This document shows, piece by piece, positions 1-7,464 of a DNA stretch of 64,000 nt. Location: positions 1 to 64,000 of the forward strand of contig JAYZUZ010000004.1 of NCBI GenBank assembly GCA_036156195.1, written 5' to 3'. Position numbers and translations under genes: made by a program. Origin of the DNA: Abyssibacter sp036156195. Its GTDB lineage: Bacteria > Pseudomonadota > Gammaproteobacteria > Nevskiales > OUC007. Below the pieces are notes generated by a model. The model ran no database searches. It had not been told where the DNA came from and was given only the letters and a program-made list of their open reading frames with translations. Position 1 is the stretch's first letter, and the number at the start of each line of letters is the position of its first letter.

Positions 1-56
1 TGGTTTTTTGGTTTTGCCCCCCCCGGGGGGGGGGCCCCCCCCCCCCCCCCCCCCGA
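1..56. other. Homopolymer-rich window edge
   Basis: The first bases are runs of T, G and C, including about 22 C in a row, unlike anything else in the window. This looks like a contig end or assembly artefact rather than biology. It lies just downstream of the trxA stop codon, so a real G/C-rich hairpin cannot be fully excluded. Confidence 0.6.
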
Positions 57-62
57 CCCGGA

Positions 63-392
63 TCAGGCGATGTGCTGATCAAGAAAGTCCGACAGTTGGG
101 CCTTGGACAGGGCACCCACCTTGGTGGCTGCAACTTCGCCGTCTTTGAACAGCATCAGCGTGGGGATGCCACGGATACCGAACTTTGGCGGCGTGCCAGG
201 GTTCTCGTCGACGTTCAGCTTGGCCACCTTGAGGCGACCATCGTAGTCCTTGGCGATTTCCTCGAGGACCGGCGCGATCATCTTGCAGGGACCGCACCAT
301 TCCGCCCAGTAGTCGACCAGGACCGGGACCGAGGCTTGCTTCACATCTTCGTCGAAGCTGGCGTCGGTTACGACAGCGATGTTCTCGCTCAT
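63..392 (-). CDS. trxA: Thioredoxin 1
   Basis: This is a 109-residue cytoplasmic thiol-disulfide reductase of the classical thioredoxin fold. The active site WCGPC is at residues 32-36, followed by the conserved cis-proline loop (GIPTL, about residues 75-79). Length and sequence match bacterial TrxA. The reading frame stays open upstream to 791, but I chose the ATG at 390-392 because AAGGAG sits a few bases before it and the protein then starts where the family starts. It reduces ribonucleotide reductase, methionine sulfoxide reductase and other thiol enzymes. It is divergent from rhlB; the trxA/rhlB neighbourhood is conserved in gammaproteobacteria, where rho often follows trxA. Confidence 0.96.
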   Translation of the reverse strand: MSENIAVVTDASFDEDVKQASVPVLVDYWAEWCGPCKMIAPVLEEIAKDYDGRLKVAKLNVDENPGTPPKFGIRGIPTLMLFKDGEVAATKVGALSKAQLSDFLDQHIA

Positions 393-684
393 AACAACTC
401 CTTGAATCAAACGTGGGTTGGGTTGCAGGCCCTGACAGGCAGGCAACGCCCGAATCAATGGAAGTAACGCTCCTCGCGTGAGGAGGTCATCCGTCCCGCC
501 GCGACGATGGTGGTCGCTGGGCGTAGACGCAAGATTGTGCGGGGAATTTGAATATCGTTGTGCGCAGAAGTGATGGCGCGCACGGGATGAAACGTATTGG
601 AGCCCACTTTTGCTACCATTGCAAGTCATCTCGGGTGACGCCTCTGCCGCACCCTCATTTGCACTCATCAGGGCCCCCCTGCGC
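393..684. other. Divergent trxA/rhlB intergenic region
   Basis: This 292-base spacer must carry the promoters of both flanking genes. The only structure I can see is a 6-bp inverted repeat, CTCCTC at 470-475 and GAGGAG at 480-485 with a 4-base loop. On the trxA strand it would lie in the leader. I found no convincing -35/-10 pair on either strand and no small gene. Confidence 0.5.
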
Positions 685-1989
685 ATGGCCGACGCTGCAC
701 ATCTCTCGCAAACTGCCTTTTCAGAACTTCCGCTTGCCGAACCCGTCCAGGCTGCCTTGGCCGAAATCGGCTTCTCGCACTGCACGCCCATTCAGGCGCA
801 AACGCTGCCCAAGCTCATTGCCGGGCGCGATATCGCGGGTCAGGCGCAAACCGGTACCGGCAAGACGGCGGCCTTCCTGTTGGCGACCATCCACCGCTTG
901 CTCAGCCATGAGGCACCACCGATCCCCAAGGGGTTCACCTGTGCGCCGCGGGCGCTGATCATCGCGCCGACGCGCGAACTCGCGATCCAGATCGAAAAGG
1001 ATGCGGCCACCCTGCTCAAGCATGTGGATTTGAGCCTGATGGTGGTGTTCGGAGGCACCGGCTACGAATCCCAGCGTGATGAACTGCGCTCTGGCATCGA
1101 CATTCTCGTGGGCACGCCCGGTCGTCTGATCGACTACTACAAGCAGAAGGCCTACACGCTGGATCGGGCCGAGGCGGTGGTGCTCGATGAGGCCGACCGC
1201 ATGTTCGATCTGGGCTTTCTCAAGGATATCCGCTACCTGCTACGCAAGCTGCCGAATCCTCAGCAGCGGCTGAACATGCTGTTCTCCGCCACCCTCTCGC
1301 ACCGTGTGCTGGAACTGGCCTATGAGCACATGAACGATCCGGAACTCGTTCGGGTTGAGGCGGAAACGGTCACAGCGGACCGCGTGCGGCAGACCATGTT
1401 GCATGTCTCCAAGGATGACAAGATCGCGCTGTTGATTGGTTGGTTGCGGCGTCATGACCCGCACCGGACCATGGTGTTCATCAATACCAAGCGTGTGGGC
1501 GAGCGCGTGGCCGACTGGCTGAATGCCAACGGGTTTTCCGCCGCGATCATCTCGGGCGATGTCCCGCAGACCAAGCGCATGCGATTGCTGGAACGATTTC
1601 AGCAGGGTGAATTGTCGATTCTCGTGGCCACCGATGTGGCTGCGCGCGGGCTGCATATTCCCGATGTCACCCATGTCATCAACTACGACCTGCCGCAGGA
1701 TGCCGAGGACTATGTCCATCGCATCGGCCGGACCGCGCGTGCGGGTGCAGAGGGCGATGCCATCAGCTTCTGCTGCGAAGAGTATGTCTACTCGCTGCCG
1801 GATATCGAGCGGTATGTCGGATTCAAGATCGAGACCGATATCCCCAGTCCAGAGGACATGGCCACGGACCTCACTACGCCGAAGCCGCGCCCCCGCAAGC
1901 CGCGCGGAGACGGTCGTCGTCGCAGTGGGGGTGGCGGTGGTGGTGGCGGTCGTCGCCGAAGCGGATCACGCTCCGGTGGTGGGCGTTAG
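685..1989 (+). CDS. rhlB: DEAD-box ATP-dependent RNA helicase RhlB
   Basis: This 434-residue protein has the RhlB-type start 'SHCTPIQAQTLP' (Q motif), Walker A AQTGTGKT at 54-61, DEAD at 168-171, SAT in 'LFSATLS' and HRIGRT at 345-350. In E. coli, RhlB unwinds RNA for the degradosome together with RNase E and PNPase. The C-terminus is a basic Gly/Arg/Ser tail that includes eight consecutive glycines, a likely RNA-binding or unstructured segment. The ATG at 685 gives an N-terminus like known RhlB; the open frame extends upstream to 610 without family similarity. Its stop codon directly abuts the stop of the convergent yrfG, leaving no room for a terminator between them. Confidence 0.93.
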   Translation: MADAAHLSQTAFSELPLAEPVQAALAEIGFSHCTPIQAQTLPKLIAGRDIAGQAQTGTGKTAAFLLATIHRLLSHEAPPIPKGFTCAPRALIIAPTRELAIQIEKDAATLLKHVDLSLMVVFGGTGYESQRDELRSGIDILVGTPGRLIDYYKQKAYTLDRAEAVVLDEADRMFDLGFLKDIRYLLRKLPNPQQRLNMLFSATLSHRVLELAYEHMNDPELVRVEAETVTADRVRQTMLHVSKDDKIALLIGWLRRHDPHRTMVFINTKRVGERVADWLNANGFSAAIISGDVPQTKRMRLLERFQQGELSILVATDVAARGLHIPDVTHVINYDLPQDAEDYVHRIGRTARAGAEGDAISFCCEEYVYSLPDIERYVGFKIETDIPSPEDMATDLTTPKPRPRKPRGDGRRRSGGGGGGGGRRRSGSRSGGGR

Positions 1990-2673
1990 TCAGACTTCAG
2001 CCGTCAGCACCTCGGCAAGCGTTTCGGCTGCCGGACCGTCGGATGCCGGTTGGGGTGGGTGCCTGGAGTCGGGGCGTGCGATTCCCCAGACATGCGGATA
2101 GCCCGCTTGGCGGGCGGCCTCTCGCACACGCAGGCTGTCATCGACAAACAGGCTGCGGGCCGGCTCATGCGGCAGTCGGTTTCGCAGTCGTGTCCAGAAC
2201 ACGGCATGTTCCTTCGGAGCGTCCAGCTCATGTGAGCTGAGCAGGGCGTCGAACAACGGCGCGATGCCGGTTTGTTCGAGCTTGATCTGCAGGGTCAGCG
2301 GGTGGGCATTGGTGACCAGCCAGATGGCATGGCCCCGAGCGCGCGCCTGCTGGATGGCGGCCACAGCGCCCTCCAGCGGGCGGACTCGCTGCCGGCTTGC
2401 GCGCTTGTGACTGGCAATATCCAGTTCCAGCGTCCGGCTCCAGTGATCCAGGCAATACCAGTCGAGCGTGCCGAAGGCGGCGTCGAACTGCCGCTGCAAG
2501 TCCTCCCGGATGGCGTCGAGTTCGACGCCTCGGGCCTGCGCGACCAGATCAGGGATGTGCTCCTGCCAGAACCAGTTGTCATAGGCCAGGTCCAGAATCG
2601 TCCCATCCATGTCGAGCAGGATGGTGTCGATGGCAGACCAGTCGGGCGTTGCGGGCGGCATAATGCGAACCAT
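1990..2673 (-). CDS. yrfG: GMP/IMP nucleotidase YrfG-type HAD hydrolase
   Basis: This is a 227-residue HAD-superfamily phosphatase. Motif I DMDGT is at 21-25 (nucleophile Asp21, acid/base Asp23), motif II is in 'LVTNAHP', the motif III lysine is in 'DAPKEHAV', and motif IV is 'FVDDS'. The segments 'DNWFWQEHIP' and 'DWYCLDHW' closely match E. coli YrfG, which hydrolyses GMP and IMP. The start could be the ATG at 2671-2673 or the in-frame ATG four codons later; neither has a clear ribosome site. Its start lies only about 15 bases from that of the divergent cysQ. Confidence 0.85.
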   Translation of the reverse strand: MVRIMPPATPDWSAIDTILLDMDGTILDLAYDNWFWQEHIPDLVAQARGVELDAIREDLQRQFDAAFGTLDWYCLDHWSRTLELDIASHKRASRQRVRPLEGAVAAIQQARARGHAIWLVTNAHPLTLQIKLEQTGIAPLFDALLSSHELDAPKEHAVFWTRLRNRLPHEPARSLFVDDSLRVREAARQAGYPHVWGIARPDSRHPPQPASDGPAAETLAEVLTAEV

Positions 2674-2688
2674 GCAAAGGAAGTGGAT

Positions 2689-3492
2689 ATGACGATGTCA
2701 CGCTGGCCGCTGGAGCTGGCCAGTCTGGTTGATGTGGCCTGGCAGGCTGGCGCTCACATTATGGCGCACTACGGTGCCTTGTCCGAGGTGAGCTACAAGT
2801 CCGACGACTCCCCGGTGACTGCGGCTGACATGGCGGCGCACGCCAGCATCACCCGCGCCCTGGCCGAGCGGACGCCATCGATTCCCGTGCTGTCCGAAGA
2901 GGCTGCGGAGGTGCCCTGGGAACAGCGTCGTCTGTGGCGTCGTTACTGGTTGGTCGACCCGCTGGACGGCACCCGTGAGTTCATCGCCCGCAATGGCGAG
3001 TTCACCGTCAACATCGCACTCATCGATCACGGCGAGCCGGTGATGGGCGTGGTGCACGCCCCGGCGCTGGCGGAGACTTACGCCGCAGCGAGAAGCGAAG
3101 GCGCCTGGGCCGTTGATTCCAACGGCAACCGGTCCCGGCTAATGCTCAGTCACGCAACAGCCACCCCGCCGCGGGTGCTGGTCACCCGTTCGCATGGGCG
3201 CCCCGCGTTGGAGACCTTGCTGGAACGCTTGCCACGCCATGCGCGTCTCGCGGTGGGCAGCGCCCTCAAGTTCGGCAGGCTGGCTGCGGGAGGTGGCGAG
3301 TTCTATCCGCGTATCGGGCCGACCTGCGAATGGGACACCGCCGCCGGGCAATGTCTGGTCGAGGCTGCGGGAGGAAGTCTGCGGACCCGAGGCGGTGGGC
3401 CGCTGCGATACAACCAGTGTGAATCCCTGCTCAATCCGGACTTCACCGTGGCGGCGCCGGCGTACGCGGCATGGCACGATTACCTGCCATGA
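2689..3492 (+). CDS. cysQ: 3'(2'),5'-bisphosphate nucleotidase CysQ
   Basis: This 267-residue member of the inositol monophosphatase superfamily has the metal-binding motif DPLDGT at 90-95, acidic residues in 'LSEEAAE' near residue 70, and 'CEWDTAAGQCLVEAAGG' near the C-terminus, the typical second motif of CysQ. It removes the 3'-phosphate from PAP made during sulfate assimilation, and recycles PAPS. The ATG at 2689 follows AAAGGAAG at a good distance; the open frame further upstream is only the antisense of yrfG. The stop overlaps the next start (ATGA), so cysQ is probably translationally coupled to the membrane protein that follows. Confidence 0.92.
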   Translation: MTMSRWPLELASLVDVAWQAGAHIMAHYGALSEVSYKSDDSPVTAADMAAHASITRALAERTPSIPVLSEEAAEVPWEQRRLWRRYWLVDPLDGTREFIARNGEFTVNIALIDHGEPVMGVVHAPALAETYAAARSEGAWAVDSNGNRSRLMLSHATATPPRVLVTRSHGRPALETLLERLPRHARLAVGSALKFGRLAAGGGEFYPRIGPTCEWDTAAGQCLVEAAGGSLRTRGGGPLRYNQCESLLNPDFTVAAPAYAAWHDYLP

Positions 3493-4022
3493 GCAGTGCC
3501 GATGAGAAGAACTCCGCGTGCTCCGGGTCTGATCCTGCAATGACTGAACCGGCCACCAATGGGGAAACCGACAGCCAACGCCCCGGGCTATGGCTTGCGC
3601 GCCGGGCGCTGCGACTAATGGACGGCTTAACCGGTGCGACCCTCGGTGCGCTGTTTTATGGCAGCTGGGGTGTGTACGCGAACAGTGCGCATGGACTCGG
3701 CATTGCATTGCTGTCCGGTGCGGCGCAGGGCGTGATGAGCTTTGTTGTGACCCTGAGCGGTGTCACATTGATGCGGAGTCTATACGGCACAATCGGGCAC
3801 CCGTTGTTACGGGCTGCGCGGGCCGTGCTGGGCGCCTTGGCCTTGATCTACGGACTCATCATCGCTGTGCATCTGTGGCTGGGGACGCCCGAGATTCTGT
3901 TGACGCTGGCGCCCGGATTGCCACTCACCATCGGTTTTTGCCTGATTTTTACCGCCAGCCTCATGCGAGTTGATGCTGCTGCCGTTACAACCCCGCCAAT
4001 GGCGGGGCGATCGGCCTTGTGA
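3489..4022 (+). CDS. Small hypothetical membrane protein
   Basis: This 177-residue protein of unknown function has a soluble, polar N-terminus (about 45 residues) and then about four hydrophobic helices: near residues 50-72, 74-100, 108-132 and 136-160. No catalytic motif is visible. The start ATG overlaps the cysQ stop as ATGA. The next gene begins about 20 bases after the stop, so it sits inside the cysQ run. The codon usage and GC look like those of its neighbours. Confidence 0.75.
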   Translation: MSSADEKNSACSGSDPAMTEPATNGETDSQRPGLWLARRALRLMDGLTGATLGALFYGSWGVYANSAHGLGIALLSGAAQGVMSFVVTLSGVTLMRSLYGTIGHPLLRAARAVLGALALIYGLIIAVHLWLGTPEILLTLAPGLPLTIGFCLIFTASLMRVDAAAVTTPPMAGRSAL

Positions 4023-4042
4023 GCCCGAATAGGAAGACATGC

Positions 4043-4528
4043 GTGTCCATTGAAGCCCTGATCGACGATAACCTCGCCACGCTGGAGGAAGCCGATGCCT
4101 TGTTGGGCTTTCTTGATCCGGCGCATTACAGCCGGGTGGGACCGCATCTGCGGCATATCGTGGATCACTACAATTGCCTTGCGCACGGCGTCACCCAAGG
4201 GCTCATCGATTACGATGCGCGGGAACGCTGTCGCCAGACCGAGCTGTCGGTGGCGCGTGCTCGCCAAGTGTTACAGGCCATCCGACAGGCACTGGCCGAG
4301 TTGCGCCGGCATCCGGACGTAGCACTGACGGTTCGCCTGGCGACCGATCCGGGTGGGGTTTCGATCGAGTCGCGCTCGTCGTTGGCCCGCGAGCTGCAGT
4401 TTGTTCAGGGGCACGCCGTACATCATTTCGCCCTGGTGCGCGCGGTGCTGGATGCAATCGGCGTCCATCTGCCGGAGAGTTTTGGCAAGGCCCCCGCGAC
4501 GCTGCGTCACGAGCGCGCAAGCGCCTGA
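4043..4528 (+). CDS. DinB-like putative metal-binding protein
   Basis: This 161-residue helical protein resembles the DinB/YfiT superfamily. Histidines that could form the metal triad lie in 'PHLRHIVDHYN' and 'VQGHAVHHFALV', the latter being the C-terminal HxxxH-type helix typical of the family. Members are usually thiol-dependent or metal-dependent enzymes, but the substrate here is unknown. I prefer the GTG at 4043 because AGGAAG (4031-4036) precedes it by six bases; an alternative GTG at 4019 would overlap the previous stop. The ATP-grasp gene starts 12 bases after its stop. Confidence 0.65.
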   Translation: MSIEALIDDNLATLEEADALLGFLDPAHYSRVGPHLRHIVDHYNCLAHGVTQGLIDYDARERCRQTELSVARARQVLQAIRQALAELRRHPDVALTVRLATDPGGVSIESRSSLARELQFVQGHAVHHFALVRAVLDAIGVHLPESFGKAPATLRHERASA

Positions 4529-4539
4529 GTCCGCGACCG

Positions 4540-5649
4540 GTGTCTGTTCTGGACTGGCGTACGCGCTGGTCGATTCGCTTGGCGCGCCTCCGGCGGTGGG
4601 AGTTCTGGCCGGGGCTCGTCTTCTACGTGCCGGTTGTGGCGTACATTGCCGGCCGCACGCTGCTGACCGGGCAACTGACACGGTTTACTGCCGTCAATCC
4701 GGGAATTTCTCATGCCGGTGGACTCATCGGCGAGGACAAGCACGAAACGCTCGCGCCGCTCGCGGCTGCGATGCCGGCATTTGTTGCGCCCTTCGAACGG
4801 ATCGGGTCCGACGACCCGCCTGCAGAACGGGCACGCCAAGCCATCGCGTTCGCGACCAGTCAAGCCCGTTCTTGGCCTGTTGTCCTCAAGCCGGATCGCG
4901 GGGAACGCGGTCGTGGGGTGCGCATTGCCTACAGCGAGGCTGCAGTCGTTGATTACTTTCGGCGACTGCACGTGCCTGTCATCGTCCAGGCCTATGTGCC
5001 TGGCGCCGAGTTTGGTTTGTTCTTTGTGCGGCGGCCCGGTACGGACGGTGCCATCGTTTCGCTCACTGAAAAACAGCTCTTGCAGCTGGTCGGTGATGGC
5101 CGGCAGCGAGTGCGAGATCTGATTCTTCGCGACCCCCGGGCCCGGCTCATCGCACCCATGTTGTTCGAACGGTACGCCGCTCAGCTGGATCGTGTCGTCG
5201 AGGCGGGCGCGTCCTTGCCCATTGCCGATGTGGGCAGCCATTGTCGCGGAGCCTTGTTTCTGGATGGACGCGATCTGATCACACCGGCACTGACTGCGCG
5301 GGTACGGCAGCTGGCCGAAGCCATGCCGGGTTTTGAATTCGGTCGCTTTGACGTGCGTGCGCCATCGCGCGAGGCGCTGGCGGCCGGTGATGACTTCCAA
5401 GTGATCGAGGTCAACGGCGCCAGTTCGGAGCCGGCGCATGTCTATCATCCGGGGACGCCACTCCATGTGGGGTTGCAGGCATTCTTCGGAACCTGGCGCG
5501 ACATGATGGATATCGGCGCGGCGAATGCGCGCGCGGGCGGCCAGTGGATCCGCCCGTTTGCCTTGCTGGCCATGGCCTGGCGCGAACACCGCGCACTCGG
5601 CGGCATCGACTGGCCAAGCAACGTGTGGGAAGGGGACCGCTCGGGTTAG
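4540..5649 (+). CDS. ATP-grasp domain protein, putative carboxylate-amine ligase
   Basis: This protein has 369 residues if the GTG at 4540 is the start. It has a hydrophobic segment near the N-terminus (about residues 20-40, 'FWPGLVFYVPVVAYIAG') followed by an ATP-grasp-like region. 'VVLKPDRGERGRGV' resembles the lysine/glycine-rich nucleotide loop, and 'FQVIEVNGASSEPAHVYHPG' looks like the Mg-binding E-x-N near the C-terminus. ATP-grasp enzymes join a carboxylate to an amine or thiol via an acyl phosphate; the substrates here are unknown. No strong ribosome site precedes 4540, so the start is uncertain. The paired DinB-like gene just upstream suggests a shared role. Confidence 0.7.
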   Translation: MSVLDWRTRWSIRLARLRRWEFWPGLVFYVPVVAYIAGRTLLTGQLTRFTAVNPGISHAGGLIGEDKHETLAPLAAAMPAFVAPFERIGSDDPPAERARQAIAFATSQARSWPVVLKPDRGERGRGVRIAYSEAAVVDYFRRLHVPVIVQAYVPGAEFGLFFVRRPGTDGAIVSLTEKQLLQLVGDGRQRVRDLILRDPRARLIAPMLFERYAAQLDRVVEAGASLPIADVGSHCRGALFLDGRDLITPALTARVRQLAEAMPGFEFGRFDVRAPSREALAAGDDFQVIEVNGASSEPAHVYHPGTPLHVGLQAFFGTWRDMMDIGAANARAGGQWIRPFALLAMAWREHRALGGIDWPSNVWEGDRSG

Positions 5650-5746
5650 CATCCGGGGTCGCAATGCGCGGCGGCGCTTCCCAGCGCCTGCCACAGACGA
5701 CCATGAGGTCGCGCGCATGGATGATCCGACCGGGAAGGAGACCGAG

Positions 5747-6826
5747 ATGAAACGAGCCGGAAGCTGGCTGTTCCTGATAGTGGCGATCGTAGGTGGCTAC
5801 CTGCTGTTCTACCCCATCGATATTGACCCGGTGCGCTGGCAGGCGCCACCAGCGCCCGAGCTGGTCGGCGTGTACGAACGCAACGCGCGCTTGGCCGGCG
5901 TCGAACGGCTGGCGGAAGGTGAGGGCGTGGGTCCCGAAGACGTGGCCGTCGCCGCAAATGGGGACATCTACACAGGCTACGTGGATGGACGAATCGTGCA
6001 TCTGCCCGCCGGCGGGGATGCGGGGGAAACACTGGCCGACACGGGCGGCCGTCCGCTTGGTATAGCCCTGCTGGCTGATGGCAGCCTTGCCGTCGCAGAC
6101 GCATATCGCGGTCTGCTGCGCGTCACCCAGGCTGGAGATATCGAGACCCTTGCGGCGCAGGCCAACGGACTGGCGTTTCGGTTTGCGGATGATCTGGACG
6201 TTGCCGCCGACGGGACCATTTATTTCTCGGATGCGTCCTGGAAATATGGCATGGAGCATTTGCTGGCGGATTTCATCGAACATGCCGGCACGGGCCGCCT
6301 GCTGCGATATAACCCGGATGGCTCGGTCGATGAACTCCTGCAAGGCCTTTATTTCGCCAACGGGGTGGCATTGGGGCCGGATGATGCCTATGTGCTCGTT
6401 AATGAAACTGGCGCCTACCGTGTGACTCGGCTGTGGCTGAAGGGGCCCAGAGCCGGCGAGCGCGATGTATTCATTGATAATTTGCCGGGGTTTCCCGACA
6501 ACATCAGCTTTGATGCCGCAAGTGGCGTCTTTTGGTTGGCGTTGTATGGGCCACGCAACGCGGTGATGGACGCCACGGCTGACCGGCCGTTCTGGCGCAA
6601 GGTGATCTACCGGCTCCCCGAGTCACTGCATCCTTTGCCGGCGCACCAGGGCTTTGTGCTTGGACTGGATACGAACGGACGCGTCGTCGCCAATCTGCAG
6701 CATCATGGCCAGGACGCCTTTGGTCCGATTACATCTGCGGAGCGCGCGGGCGATTACCTGTATTTCGGCAGTCTGAGTGCGCCATCGCTGGCGCGCATGC
6801 CGGTTGCCGAAGCGCTGTCTCACTAA
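5747..6826 (+). CDS. Membrane-anchored SMP-30/strictosidine-synthase-like beta-propeller
   Basis: This 359-residue protein has one N-terminal hydrophobic helix (residues 7-22) that acts as an anchor or uncleaved signal, so the rest is probably periplasmic. The rest resembles SMP-30/gluconolactonase/strictosidine-synthase six-bladed propellers. Repeats such as 'GPEDVAVAANGDIYTGY', 'FADDLDVAADGTIYFSD' and 'LYFANGVALGPDD' carry the Asp/Asn/Glu residues that usually bind a metal. It may be a lactonase or esterase, but the substrate is unknown. The ATG at 5747 is favoured over 5717 by AAGGAG at 5735-5740. Its TAA is part of the next gene's ribosome site. Confidence 0.8.
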   Translation: MKRAGSWLFLIVAIVGGYLLFYPIDIDPVRWQAPPAPELVGVYERNARLAGVERLAEGEGVGPEDVAVAANGDIYTGYVDGRIVHLPAGGDAGETLADTGGRPLGIALLADGSLAVADAYRGLLRVTQAGDIETLAAQANGLAFRFADDLDVAADGTIYFSDASWKYGMEHLLADFIEHAGTGRLLRYNPDGSVDELLQGLYFANGVALGPDDAYVLVNETGAYRVTRLWLKGPRAGERDVFIDNLPGFPDNISFDAASGVFWLALYGPRNAVMDATADRPFWRKVIYRLPESLHPLPAHQGFVLGLDTNGRVVANLQHHGQDAFGPITSAERAGDYLYFGSLSAPSLARMPVAEALSH

Positions 6827-6836
6827 GGAGTCTGTC

Positions 6837-7181
6837 ATGGCTGAACCGACACTGTTCGAAAGGATCCTGGCTGGGGAGATCCCGGGGGAGATGGTCTACG
6901 AGGACGCGCACTGCGCCGCGTTTCGGGACATCAACCCAGCAGCGCCCCTGCATGTCCTGCTGGTACCACGCAAGGTCATTCCCAAGCTGGCGGACGCCGG
7001 TGAGCAGGACGCGGAACTCCTGGGGCACCTGATGCAGGTTGCGCCGCGCATTGCGGCCGCCGAAGGCTATGGCGACGCCTTTCGCCTGGTCGTCAACAAT
7101 GGAGCGGATGCCGGACAAAGTGTGTTCCATCTGCATCTGCACATCATTGCGGGCCGTCCGCTGAAGTGGCCACCGGGCTAG
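6837..7181 (+). CDS. hinT: HIT-family nucleotide hydrolase (HinT type)
   Basis: This 114-residue protein carries the histidine triad at His98, His100 and His102 (QSVFHLHLH) and ends 'GRPLKWPPG', as in HinT proteins. HinT hydrolyses AMP-lysine and other adenosine phosphoramidates. AAGGAG overlaps the stop of the propeller gene and sets the start at 6837. A propeller/HinT/ATP-grasp neighbourhood is curious because acyl-adenylates and phosphoramidates are HinT substrates, but a direct link is speculation. Confidence 0.92.
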   Translation: MAEPTLFERILAGEIPGEMVYEDAHCAAFRDINPAAPLHVLLVPRKVIPKLADAGEQDAELLGHLMQVAPRIAAAEGYGDAFRLVVNNGADAGQSVFHLHLHIIAGRPLKWPPG

Positions 7182-7257
7182 CCAGAGCACCTACGGAGAC
7201 GGCCGCGCGGTCTGCTGGGGGATGCACAGCGACGGCGTGCCGCGGCCGGTGCCCCTG

Positions 7258-7464
7258 TTAGTAGTGCGGCGGCAGTTCGTGGCCCGGCACGGCGTCGGGC
7301 GCAGGTTGTTCGGCAGCCTCGACCCGGTGGCGTAGGGCCTCCAATTCATTGCGCAGGGCTTGGATTTGCTGCTGCTGCTGGTAAAGGGCGTCGTTGAGCT
7401 GTCGCAGCGTCTCGTCCTGGTGAGCCAGCAGGGTTTCCAGGGTTTCCAGGCGGGCTTCTGTCAT
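7258..7464 (-). CDS. slyX: SlyX family coiled-coil protein
   Basis: This 68-residue protein is nearly all one amphipathic coiled coil (residues 5-50, with five consecutive Gln) followed by a Pro-rich tail ending PPHY, exactly as in SlyX. The molecular role of SlyX is not established. Its ATG overlaps the stop of the upstream HD-GYP gene as ATGA, so both are almost certainly co-translated. Confidence 0.88.
   Translation of the reverse strand: MTEARLETLETLLAHQDETLRQLNDALYQQQQQIQALRNELEALRHRVEAAEQPAPDAVPGHELPPHY

Noticed and set aside
4507..5718. 403-codon minus-strand open frame
   Set aside because: Antisense to the ATP-grasp gene, with no recognisable domain or ribosome site.
5411..6343. 310-codon minus-strand open frame
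   Set aside because: Antisense to the end of the ATP-grasp gene and the propeller gene; composition is that of a shadow frame.
7201..7247. GGCCGCG and CGCGGCC inverted repeat between hinT and slyX
   Set aside because: A 7-bp stem with a 33-base loop is too weak to call as a terminator in such G/C-rich DNA.
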